Origin: an uncultured Subdoligranulum sp.
GTDB lineage: Bacteria > Bacillota_A > Clostridia > Oscillospirales > Ruminococcaceae
Assembly: GCF_937890665.1 (NCBI RefSeq)
Contig: NZ_CALADU010000259.1
Location: 1-8,233, forward strand
DNA: 8,233 bases
Reading direction: 5' to 3'
The translations under genes were made by a program, and so were the position numbers. How positions within the stretch are numbered: position 1 is the stretch's first letter; the number at the start of each line of letters is the position of its first letter. The notes below the pieces were generated by a model. That model was given only the letters and a program-made list of their open reading frames with translations, searched no databases and was not told the DNA's origin. This document shows positions 1-8,233 of the stretch, in pieces.

Positions 1-2287
<2,287 letters not shown>

Positions 2288-2340
2288 CTATCTCCCACAA
2301 GCTGTTATGAGTAGCATAGCGAATCGTTTTATTGGGTCCC

Positions 2341-2369
2341 ATTATACCACCTTTTGAGAGACATAATCG
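2341..2369 (-). promoter_or_regulatory. Extended -10 promoter for cas3
   Basis: Read on the minus strand, 2349 to 2341 is TGGTATAAT, a perfect consensus -10 with the TGn extension. The expected -35 position (about 2369-2364) reads CGATTA and is poor, which fits an extended -10 promoter. Transcription would start near 2334, giving a leader of about 53 bases before the cas3 ATG. Seen directly: the motif and its position. Inferred: its use by cas3. Confidence 0.6.
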
Positions 2370-2467
2370 GTACTTCTACATAAACAGTAATCCTTCCCGA
2401 CGATTTTTGTCGATGTAAACAATCCTTGAGAGTATCTTTTATGCAATTCGTTAGTAGGGTTCAAGCG

Positions 2468-2513
2468 AAAAGACCGCCGGGCATCCCGCAAAAGGAGTGT
2501 CCGGCGGCCTTTT
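2468..2513. terminator. Symmetric hairpin, possible bidirectional terminator
   Basis: Outer arms AAAAG (2468-2472) and CTTTT (2509-2513) and inner arms CCGCCGG (2474-2480) and CCGGCGG (2501-2507) pair across one A/C mismatch, with a 20-base loop. The A-run on the left and T-run on the right give a U-run after the GC stem on either strand. It sits about 120 bases upstream of the cas3 -10, where it could block read-through from the sugar operon. The long loop lowers confidence. Confidence 0.55.
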
Positions 2514-2719
2514 GACGCCTCTGCAAGAGAGCAGTCAAGTTGTAATCGGATTGATTTCCACATTATTTTCAACTTATGTTCTCACAAAATTGCCAGCTGA
2601 CACGTATTAAAAACGCAGATTTTTCTCTTTCTACAACGAAGTAATGTTCCAAAATCGCATATCTAAATTCCTGACTTTCGCAAGATCTTGTTTTGCGATT
2701 TGGGATTTTTTGAAAATTC

Positions 2720-2765
2720 AAATTAAAACGCAAAAAGCGGAAAACCTTATGACAAAAGGCTTTCC
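2720..2765 (-). terminator. Second, weaker terminator of the sialidase-like operon
   Basis: On the minus strand GGAAA (2765-2761) and CCTT (2759-2756) pair with AAGG (2748-2745) and TTTCC (2743-2739), with one internal G/T opposition and a 7-base loop. The hairpin is followed by GC and a U-rich run (CTTTTTGCGTTTTAATTT). It lies just after the stronger hairpin at 2775-2814 and may act as a back-up. The stem is AT-rich, so this is tentative. Confidence 0.4.
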
Positions 2766-2814
2766 ACAAACGAAAAGCCCCGCTTTTCGATATAAAGTCC
2801 GAAAAGCGGGGCTT
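2765..2814 (-). terminator. Rho-independent terminator of the sialidase-like operon
   Basis: A perfect 15-base-pair stem joins 2814-2800 (AAGCCCCGCTTTTCG on the minus strand) with 2789-2775, around a 10-base loop. It is followed on the minus strand by TTCGTTTG, continuing the T-run that begins in the stem. It begins 24 bases after the stop codon of the sialidase-like gene, which is the expected place for the end of the operon transcript. Confidence 0.85.
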
Positions 2815-2838
2815 ATTCACTTTTCTAGTCTTTTCTTC

Positions 2839-4008
2839 TCAGCGCCGGCAGGTCAGTTCCGGGTCATTTTCAGCCCCTTGGCATACCTTTTCGCCCCTCA
2901 CCCAAGCTTCGTCAACGCACACATATTTGATGCGTTTGCGTCCGCCCCAAGCATAGGCGATATGAAGCGCACCGTCCCGGCTCTGCATCATAGTAGGATA
3001 CTCGTAACGGCGATTGTTAATATCATTCCACGGCCCGGTAAAGCCTTCGCCATGTTCTACGATTCTCCGCCAGGGCCAGGTTTTCCCGCCGTCCTCCGAG
3101 ATGGCCACTGTAACAGGGCAGCGCTGATCAGGCCAGACTGTTCGGTCAGGATCATCATTAAAGGCCACATCGTTGTACACTACCGCCATAGCACCGCTCT
3201 GTAAAATCAGAGCCGAAATACTAGCATTGTTATTGCGCAGTTCCGTAGGCTGCGGTACGCTCCAGCTTTCGCCGTTATCTAAAGATTCCGAACGGTAGAT
3301 ATGATCCGCAGCGCGGCTGCGCAACAGACAAACCAGCTTTCCAGGTGCCACTTCCAAAACATTCCCATGGACTCTGCCACGGCTACCCGGCATTTCCACA
3401 GTACGCCAGGTGTGCCCCTCATCATCAGAAAGTTGCAGTACTGTTACGTCATTGCCCAAACGGCTCCCGTCTTTGGCACAGATAAAGTTGCTGAAGATCC
3501 ACCTTCCGCTGGACAATTTCTGGATGCTTTGACGACAGAAGGATCCCTCCCTCGTAAACAGCGCTTCGGTGGGTCCCCAAGTATGACCGCCATCCCGAGA
3601 GATCTTCCGACGGATTTCGGCGGTGCCCTGCAGATCCAAGTCGCCGGGCATATCCGGGCGATGTGCCACCTGGGCGGTATACATCAGCCAAATCTCATTC
3701 TCGGAGGCCATAAAAAGCGATGGGTTCTGTTCACTACGGGTCGGATCATCCGATACAATAACCGGATTACCCCATTTAGATGCCCCTGCTTCCAGCCGTG
3801 CCACCGCAATACTTACATCGGCACTGCCTTCCCAGGAACCGGCAAACCAGCAGCACAGCAAGTCGCCATTGGGCAATTCCAGCAGACCGGGTGCGTGGCA
3901 ACTTTTCCACGGGTTGGGAATCAGAGATTCCACCACGCCAAGGGTCGTATCCCGGTACAGGCGGCCATCATCGCCCAGTGCAGGGAGATCAACGATCGTT
4001 CGGTCCAT
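2839..4008 (-). CDS. BNR/Asp-box sialidase-like protein (COG4692 / BNR_2 type)
   Basis: This 389-residue protein is predicted to be a six-bladed beta-propeller glycosidase-like enzyme. Four Asp boxes (S-x-D-x-G-x-T/S-W) are visible at 137-144, 194-201, 242-249 and 304-311. The N-terminal block (CHAPGLLELPNGDLL near 37-51, WFAGSWEGSADVSIA near 54-68) and the C-terminal block (YEYPTMMQSRDG near 335-346, then HIAYAW) match what I know of COG4692 'predicted neuraminidases'. There is no signal peptide or membrane segment, so it should act in the cytoplasm on imported substrate. I do not see the (F/Y)RIP motif of classical GH33 sialidases, so sialic acid should not be assumed as substrate. The ATG at 4008 follows an AAAGGAG site with 8 bases of spacing. 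It is the last operon gene, 18 bases after the second permease and followed by a strong terminator. Confidence 0.85.
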   Translation of the reverse strand: MDRTIVDLPALGDDGRLYRDTTLGVVESLIPNPWKSCHAPGLLELPNGDLLCCWFAGSWEGSADVSIAVARLEAGASKWGNPVIVSDDPTRSEQNPSLFMASENEIWLMYTAQVAHRPDMPGDLDLQGTAEIRRKISRDGGHTWGPTEALFTREGSFCRQSIQKLSSGRWIFSNFICAKDGSRLGNDVTVLQLSDDEGHTWRTVEMPGSRGRVHGNVLEVAPGKLVCLLRSRAADHIYRSESLDNGESWSVPQPTELRNNNASISALILQSGAMAVVYNDVAFNDDPDRTVWPDQRCPVTVAISEDGGKTWPWRRIVEHGEGFTGPWNDINNRRYEYPTMMQSRDGALHIAYAWGGRKRIKYVCVDEAWVRGEKVCQGAENDPELTCRR

Positions 4009-4026
4009 GCAAGATTCTCCTTTCTC

Positions 4027-4920
4027 TCAGCCCTTTACAGACCCCAGCAGCACACCTCTTTTGAAGTATTTCTGCACAAAGGGGTACACGCATACGATTG
4101 GCAGCATGGCGATAAAGATAGCCGCCGCTTTCAAATTCTGTTGGTTGAGGGTAATACCATCGATTACCACGTTTTTGAAGGTAGTGCCAGATTCACTGTT
4201 GGTGATGACCACATCCTTGATGACCTGCTGAATTGTTTTCAAGTTATCGCTCTTCAAATAGATTTGAGGCAGCAGATACTGATTCCAGATAGAAACCGCA
4301 TAGAAAGTGGAAATCGTAGCAATGATTGTGGAGGACAACGGCAAATAAACACGGCGCAGGATGCCCAAATCATTTGCGCCATCCACCACAGCGGCCTCCT
4401 CCAGCTCTTTTGGAATACCATCCAGGAAAGTCTTGGTGATAATCAGAAACTGCGTATTGATGGCGCCGGGAATAATCATGACCAGAGGATTGTCCACAAA
4501 ACCAAATTGGTTGTAGATAATGTACTGCGGAATAATACCGGCATCAAACACCCAGGTAATGACGAACAGACTCATCAACCAGTACCGATGCTTAAAGCGG
4601 GGACGGCTTAGCACATAAGCCGTAATGTAAGTGCTGGCGACTGATACCAGTGTGCCCAGTGCCGTATACAGGAAGGAGTTGCGCATACCTGCAAAGACGT
4701 TGAACCGCGGCGTAGTCAGAATATAGGCAAATGCTTTGAGGTTAAAGCCCATGGGCAGGAATGTCATTTCGCCACGGGCCAGGTAAGTGCCGTCGGTAGT
4801 CGCCACAAAAAAGACATACAAGAACGGATAGACGCATACTGCAGCGACCAAAAGAAGGACGGCGCTGTTGACGTAGTCAAAGAGTTTTTTCCGCTTGAGG
4901 CGGGCATGAGATCTACTCAT
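4027..4920 (-). CDS. Carbohydrate ABC transporter permease, YtcP/LplC-like (CUT1)
   Basis: This is the second membrane subunit of a CUT1 sugar importer, 297 residues, in the cytoplasmic membrane. Hydrophobic segments appear near 18-40, 82-104, 113-130, 145-163, 197-212 and 265-281, which fits six membrane spans. The EAA loop that contacts the ATPase is EAAVVDGA at about 175-182. The C-terminal block near 279-297 (YPFVQKYFKRGVLLGSVKG) is characteristic of YtcP/LplC permeases. The ATG at 4920 lies 20 bases after the stop of the partner permease and follows a purine-rich GGAAAGGGGG stretch, with somewhat long spacing of about 11 bases. The family moves oligosaccharides or modified sugars, often plant- or host-glycan derived; the substrate cannot be read here. 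Confidence 0.93.
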   Translation of the reverse strand: MSRSHARLKRKKLFDYVNSAVLLLVAAVCVYPFLYVFFVATTDGTYLARGEMTFLPMGFNLKAFAYILTTPRFNVFAGMRNSFLYTALGTLVSVASTYITAYVLSRPRFKHRYWLMSLFVITWVFDAGIIPQYIIYNQFGFVDNPLVMIIPGAINTQFLIITKTFLDGIPKELEEAAVVDGANDLGILRRVYLPLSSTIIATISTFYAVSIWNQYLLPQIYLKSDNLKTIQQVIKDVVITNSESGTTFKNVVIDGITLNQQNLKAAAIFIAMLPIVCVYPFVQKYFKRGVLLGSVKG

Positions 4921-4940
4921 AACTGCGGGTCCCCCTTTCC

Positions 4941-5909
4941 TTAGAACAACCGGGAATCACTGAATTTATCAGCGATTTTATTAACGATCATGACCAGAAT
5001 AAAAGCAATAACCGACTTAAGGATATTCACCGCCGTGCCGTAGCTGTAATCCGGGAAGCCGGTCGACTGGAAGGCAATGCGGTACACATAGGTCTGGATA
5101 ACATCCGCGGTAGAATACGTACCAGAATTGTACATCAGCAGAATACGATCCAGATTGACGGTGAAAATGTTGCCCACACTGATAATGAGCATCGTGATCA
5201 CCGAGGTCGAAATACTGGGCAGGGTGATACGCCACATCTTGACCCAGCGGGAAGCACCATCCAGATCAGCCGCTTCGTACAGACAAGGGTCAATGTTCAT
5301 CATGGAGGCTATGTAGATAATGGCTGAGTATCCGAACGTCTGCCATATTTCCAGAATGACATACAATGGTCGGAACCATTCTGGTCGCGCCATGAAGTTG
5401 ATGCTCTCGCCGCCCAAGCGGGTAATAATGGTGTTCACGAGACCGGAACTGGGCGAAAGCAGCGTGTACATGATACTGACCATAACGGCCGCTGAGATAA
5501 AGTAGGGCAAAAAGCTCAGTGACTGCACTGTGTTGCGGACCCACCTCATACGAACTTCATTGAGGAACAGTGCAAAGATAATAGGGACAGGAAATACTAC
5601 CACGACGGACAGAAATGCCAGGATAATGGTATTTTTTGTTATGGTCCAGATATATTCATCCTGCAGGATACGGGCAAACTGCTCCAGTCCTACCCAGGGG
5701 CTACCAAATACACCCTTGGCCGCGCTGAAATCTTCAAACGCAATGACCATTGCCCCTACCGGTCCGATTTTGAACAACACCAGGATCAAAAAGCCCGGCA
5801 CCATCAACAGATACAGCAAATAATTGCGCGCCACATCTTTTTTGATGCGCGTCCACAGCGGCGCTTTGGGTACGGCGACCGCTGCGCTATTCTTTATGCG
5901 TTTCGGCAT
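4941..5909 (-). CDS. Carbohydrate ABC transporter permease, LplB-like (CUT1)
   Basis: This is the first membrane subunit of the same importer, 322 residues. A basic cytoplasmic N-terminus (1-29) leads into a first span near 30-47. Further spans lie near 92-118, 128-150, 182-203, 234-252 and 293-311. The EAA loop is EAADLDGAS at about 212-220, followed by W-K-M-W-R-I-T-L-P, the usual ATPase contact site of LplB-type permeases. The ATG at 5909 follows AAAGGAG with 6 bases of spacing. It pairs with the YtcP-like protein encoded 20 bases downstream, and the binding protein is encoded just upstream. A 101-base gap with a stable hairpin separates it from the binding-protein gene, which probably lowers permease expression relative to the binding protein. 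Confidence 0.93.
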   Translation of the reverse strand: MPKRIKNSAAVAVPKAPLWTRIKKDVARNYLLYLLMVPGFLILVLFKIGPVGAMVIAFEDFSAAKGVFGSPWVGLEQFARILQDEYIWTITKNTIILAFLSVVVVFPVPIIFALFLNEVRMRWVRNTVQSLSFLPYFISAAVMVSIMYTLLSPSSGLVNTIITRLGGESINFMARPEWFRPLYVILEIWQTFGYSAIIYIASMMNIDPCLYEAADLDGASRWVKMWRITLPSISTSVITMLIISVGNIFTVNLDRILLMYNSGTYSTADVIQTYVYRIAFQSTGFPDYSYGTAVNILKSVIAFILVMIVNKIADKFSDSRLF

Positions 5910-5939
5910 GGGGAACTCCTTTCAGCTTTTCCCCCTGCT

Positions 5940-5973
5940 CCTCTGCCGCTATGCCGCAGCATACCGGCAGAGG
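5940..5973 (-). promoter_or_regulatory. Intercistronic mRNA hairpin between binding protein and permease genes
   Basis: Arms CCTCTGCCG (5940-5948) and CGGCAGAGG (5965-5973) pair perfectly, and TATGC (5950-5954) pairs with GCATA (5959-5963) around a 4-base loop, leaving one mismatch. On the transcribed minus strand it is followed by AGCAGGGGGAAAAGC with no U-run, so it is not a standard terminator. It starts about 38 bases after the binding-protein stop codon. Its likely role is to protect the 3' end of the binding-protein message or to cause partial attenuation before the permeases, a known arrangement in sugar ABC operons. Confidence 0.7.
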
Positions 5974-6010
5974 CTGTTTGCAGAAAGGGATTTGCTTGTT
6001 TACAATAGGA

Positions 6011-7597
6011 TCAGGCACCGTACATAGCCTGATAGGCCTCCAATTCGATTTCTTCGATACGAGCCAGTCCCATAGCGTCCATCTCGTCCTGGAACGCCTT
6101 CCATTCACTCTCGTTGAATTCGCGGCTGCCATTGATGAACTGGCAAATGCCGGACATCTGTGCGTCATAAACCGTAGCGATCAGGTTGGTCAGTTCTTTG
6201 GACTGATCGGGCGTAAATTTGAGAGCCTTGGAAACATTGAGGTTTTCGTCCACCAGCAAGCGGTCGCAGGCTTCCGCAATAAGGGGCGCATTCCACTTGT
6301 AAAATGCCTCGTTATCCACCGGCTTGCAGACCGTCAGACGGTCGCTAAGGAAGCTCCAGCGTTTTTCACCCGCCGGTTTAGCCTCTTCAGTCTGGTAGTC
6401 AACGATGAACTGCTTGCTCCCGTCGTCTGCCACTTCAAAACTCTCGCCTTCCACACCATAGTTGGCCAGCGTCATACCTTCCTCACTATAGAAGTAATCA
6501 ATAAAGGTCAGGATCGTCTTGATTTTTTCTTCGCTGCATTCTGCGTTAATAGCAGTCACGCATTCGTCGTTGTACGGGGTACTGGTGGGCACTTTCATAG
6601 TGTTGCCGTTTTCATCCTTGAGGAAATCCAGCACCGCCATCTGGTAGTTAGGATCATTATCGGGTCCACCGTTTTCCATAAACCACTCGGCGCGGTTGTA
6701 ATAGTCATAGAAAATACTGGCGTTTCCGTTCAGCATAGCAGCCTCCCAGTCCGCCTCACTGTAGGTTCCCGCCACCCATTCAGGCTGGATCAATCCTTTA
6801 TCATACCAGTCCTTCATAGTTGCGACCATATCGTAAGCACCGTCGGCTTTGATATCCACCGAGCCATCCTTGTTATGGCCGTTGATATAAATGCCGTTGG
6901 CTTCTTCGGCCGTCACATTGCTGTTCGCACCGAACCATGCGGCAAAGCGCACCGCACTTTCACGGCCACTGAGGGGGTAGTAATTAGGATTGTCTTTGCC
7001 GTAGTACGCCTTGAGCGTTTCCATCGCCTTGGTAAAATCATCCACTGTTACAATAGAGGCCGGATCAATACCAGCGGCCGCGAAGTGATCTGCCCGGTAG
7101 CCGATAAAGTCTGCAAAGATCGGAGTTTCCTTGCACAAACCGTAGATCTCACCGTTTTCATTGGTGACCATAGCCTTATATTCAGGATTGTTGTCGATAT
7201 ATTCCTGCAAATGCGGCGCATATTTCTCGATATAAGGTGCCAGATCCACAAAAACGCCCTGCGGGCCGTAGACATCCGTCTGAGACAGCTTGGTCATAAC
7301 AGCGTCGGTCAGGTCTCCGCTGATAATCCGCTGATCCACTTCAGAATAAACATCCGTGTCAACTTCCGGCCCCGACACATATTCCACATGAATACCAGTG
7401 CGCGCTTCTGCCTCGTCATACCATTTCAGTTCTTTGAGCCAGTCCACGTAGGTAGAGCGCATAAACATGGTATAGGTGTTGGCTGCCTCCGAACTTTCCG
7501 GGGTTCCTTCCGTTCCGCCCTGTCCACAGCCAGCCAGCAGCGTCGCCGCCATGCCCGCCGCCAGGGTCGCACTGGCGATCCGTTTTACAAGTTTCAT
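6011..7597 (-). CDS. Extracellular sugar-binding lipoprotein (LplA/YtcQ-type solute-binding protein)
   Basis: This 528-residue protein is the surface substrate receptor of the ABC importer. A lipoprotein signal is plain: basic start (MKLVKR), hydrophobic core 8-21 and lipobox LLAGC with the lipidated Cys at 24. A low-complexity linker of Gly, Thr, Ser and Glu (about 25-40) follows. The mature part begins with YTMFMRSTYVDWLKELKWY and then AEARTGIHVEY, the usual opening of large binding proteins paired with LplB/YtcP permeases. Length fits that group (about 500-560), longer than typical maltose-type binders. The ATG at 7597 follows AAGGAGG with 8 bases of spacing, and the signal peptide confirms the start. 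The gene lies 29 bases after the pdxA-like stop. Codons TTA, CTA and TCA are essentially absent, which leaves the opposite strand open for 590 codons. Confidence 0.94.
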   Translation of the reverse strand: MKLVKRIASATLAAGMAATLLAGCGQGGTEGTPESSEAANTYTMFMRSTYVDWLKELKWYDEAEARTGIHVEYVSGPEVDTDVYSEVDQRIISGDLTDAVMTKLSQTDVYGPQGVFVDLAPYIEKYAPHLQEYIDNNPEYKAMVTNENGEIYGLCKETPIFADFIGYRADHFAAAGIDPASIVTVDDFTKAMETLKAYYGKDNPNYYPLSGRESAVRFAAWFGANSNVTAEEANGIYINGHNKDGSVDIKADGAYDMVATMKDWYDKGLIQPEWVAGTYSEADWEAAMLNGNASIFYDYYNRAEWFMENGGPDNDPNYQMAVLDFLKDENGNTMKVPTSTPYNDECVTAINAECSEEKIKTILTFIDYFYSEEGMTLANYGVEGESFEVADDGSKQFIVDYQTEEAKPAGEKRWSFLSDRLTVCKPVDNEAFYKWNAPLIAEACDRLLVDENLNVSKALKFTPDQSKELTNLIATVYDAQMSGICQFINGSREFNESEWKAFQDEMDAMGLARIEEIELEAYQAMYGA

Positions 7598-7626
7598 TAT
7601 GGGTTCCTCCTTATGATTTCTATTGG

Positions 7627-8233
7627 TTACCGTGATTCGCCGTCTCCAGACGCAGCGAAACGGATTGCATACTCGATGGCATTTTTGAGACTGAGTTCAT
7701 TGGCCCGCCCAGTGCCCGCCTGATCAAAAGCAGTCCCGTGATCCACGCTGGTCCTGATGATAGGCAGGCCCAACGTAATGTTGACTCCCTCGACCGCGCT
7801 CCACGCATGGGAAGTTCGGTCATAGGTAAAGCCCACCACTTTCAACGGGATGTGTCCCTGATCGTGATACATAGCCACCACAATGTCATACCATCCTCCC
7901 AGCGCCTTAGAAAAGATGGTATCCGGGGGAACGGGGCCGTCGGCCTTCATTCCTTCCTGGCACGCCTGCTCCACGGCCGGACTGATTTCTTCGATTTCTT
8001 CCCGTCCGAACAAGCCCCCTTCACCGCAGTGCGGGTTGAGCCCCGCCACACCGATCCGCGGTTCTGCGATTCCCATATCCCGACAAGCCTTATCCGCAAT
8101 GCGGATAACCTCCAGTACTCGATCTTTCTTGACCCGGTCGCAGGCCTCTCGCAAAGAGACGTGTGTGGACACATGCACTACCCGCAGGTCGTGATGGGCC
8201 AGCATCATAGTATAGTGGCGGGGATTTTTATAA
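7627..8233 (-). CDS. pdxA: PdxA2-like 4-hydroxythreonine-4-phosphate / acid-sugar-phosphate dehydrogenase (N-terminus beyond right edge)
   Basis: PdxA-family enzymes oxidise a phosphorylated hydroxy acid with NAD and a divalent metal, with decarboxylation. About 201 C-terminal residues are visible of a usual 330 or so. The frame stays open to the edge (reading Y-K-N-P-R-H-Y-T before the first Met at 8208), so that Met is internal. Three metal-ligand histidines lie in THVSL, NPHCGE and MYHDQGH, at visible residues 24, 68 and 123. Their spacing of 44 and 55 matches E. coli PdxA (H166, H211, H266). The block GVNITLGLPIIRTSVDHGTAFD is also typical. The HVSTHVSLREA wording and the sugar-importer context fit PdxA2, which acts in D-threonate-type catabolism with a DUF1537 kinase, better than vitamin B6 synthesis. 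The substrate is inferred, not shown. It precedes the binding-protein gene by 29 bases. Confidence 0.9.
   Translation of the reverse strand, partial: YKNPRHYTMMLAHHDLRVVHVSTHVSLREACDRVKKDRVLEVIRIADKACRDMGIAEPRIGVAGLNPHCGEGGLFGREEIEEISPAVEQACQEGMKADGPVPPDTIFSKALGGWYDIVVAMYHDQGHIPLKVVGFTYDRTSHAWSAVEGVNITLGLPIIRTSVDHGTAFDQAGTGRANELSLKNAIEYAIRFAASGDGESR

Noticed and set aside
2342..2572. 76-codon minus-strand open frame
   Set aside because: It spans the symmetric hairpin, ends in the cas3 -10 motif and lacks a clear ribosome binding site.
2569..2820. 83-codon minus-strand open frame
   Set aside because: It starts inside the operon terminator, runs over the second hairpin and has no family resemblance. 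Its content follows AT-rich intergenic DNA.
2839..4008. Secreted host-sialic-acid sialidase
   Set aside because: There is no signal peptide, no cell-wall anchor and no (F/Y)RIP motif, and no sialic acid catabolic genes (nanA, nanE, nanK) are nearby.
3301..4611. 436-codon plus-strand open frame
   Set aside because: It is antisense to the sialidase-like gene and the second permease, which share the same codon phase. It has no recognisable domain.
5951..7723. 590-codon open frame on the plus strand
   Set aside because: It lies exactly antisense and in codon register with the binding-protein gene. It is open because TTA, CTA and TCA codons are avoided there. The translation is rich in His, Phe, Val and Arg with no recognisable domain.
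7627..8233. Complete gene starting at the Met at 8208
   Set aside because: The frame stays open upstream to the window edge with family-like residues, and about 130 N-terminal residues of a PdxA protein would be missing.

Overview
The window looks like chromosomal DNA of a Gram-positive gut-type Firmicute, most likely a clostridial or Oscillospiraceae relative. The support is strong AGGAGG-type ribosome binding sites on every gene, a lipoprotein solute-binding protein with a LplB/YtcP-type permease pair, and moderately GC-rich coding sequence. Genus-level placement is not supported. All recognised genes lie on the minus strand, so the window is best read from right to left.

Right and centre (8233 to 2839) is one tightly packed operon. 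In transcription order it holds a PdxA2-like metal- and NAD-dependent dehydrogenase (N-terminus outside the window), a lipoprotein sugar-binding protein, two CUT1-type permeases, and a cytoplasmic BNR/Asp-box protein related to sialidases (COG4692 type). Gaps are 29, 101, 20 and 18 bases, and the 101-base gap carries a strong intercistronic hairpin. No ATPase gene is present. The simplest reading is uptake of a glycoside or oligosaccharide, intracellular cleavage by the sialidase-like protein, and oxidation of an acid-sugar phosphate by the PdxA2-like enzyme. The actual substrate is not readable from the sequence.

Between the two blocks (2282 to 2838) is an AT-richer gap. It holds one strong and one weaker terminator for the operon, a third symmetric hairpin that may act in both directions, and an extended -10 promoter for the gene to the left.

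Left (2281 to 1) is a 760-codon open frame that runs off the left edge. It encodes the HD nuclease and most of the superfamily 2 helicase of a type I-E-like Cas3, so a CRISPR-Cas locus begins here and continues to the left. Long open frames on the opposite strand overlie cas3, the binding protein and the sialidase/permease genes in exact codon register; they are codon-usage shadows, not genes. No CRISPR array, tRNA, rRNA, transposase or integrase was seen.
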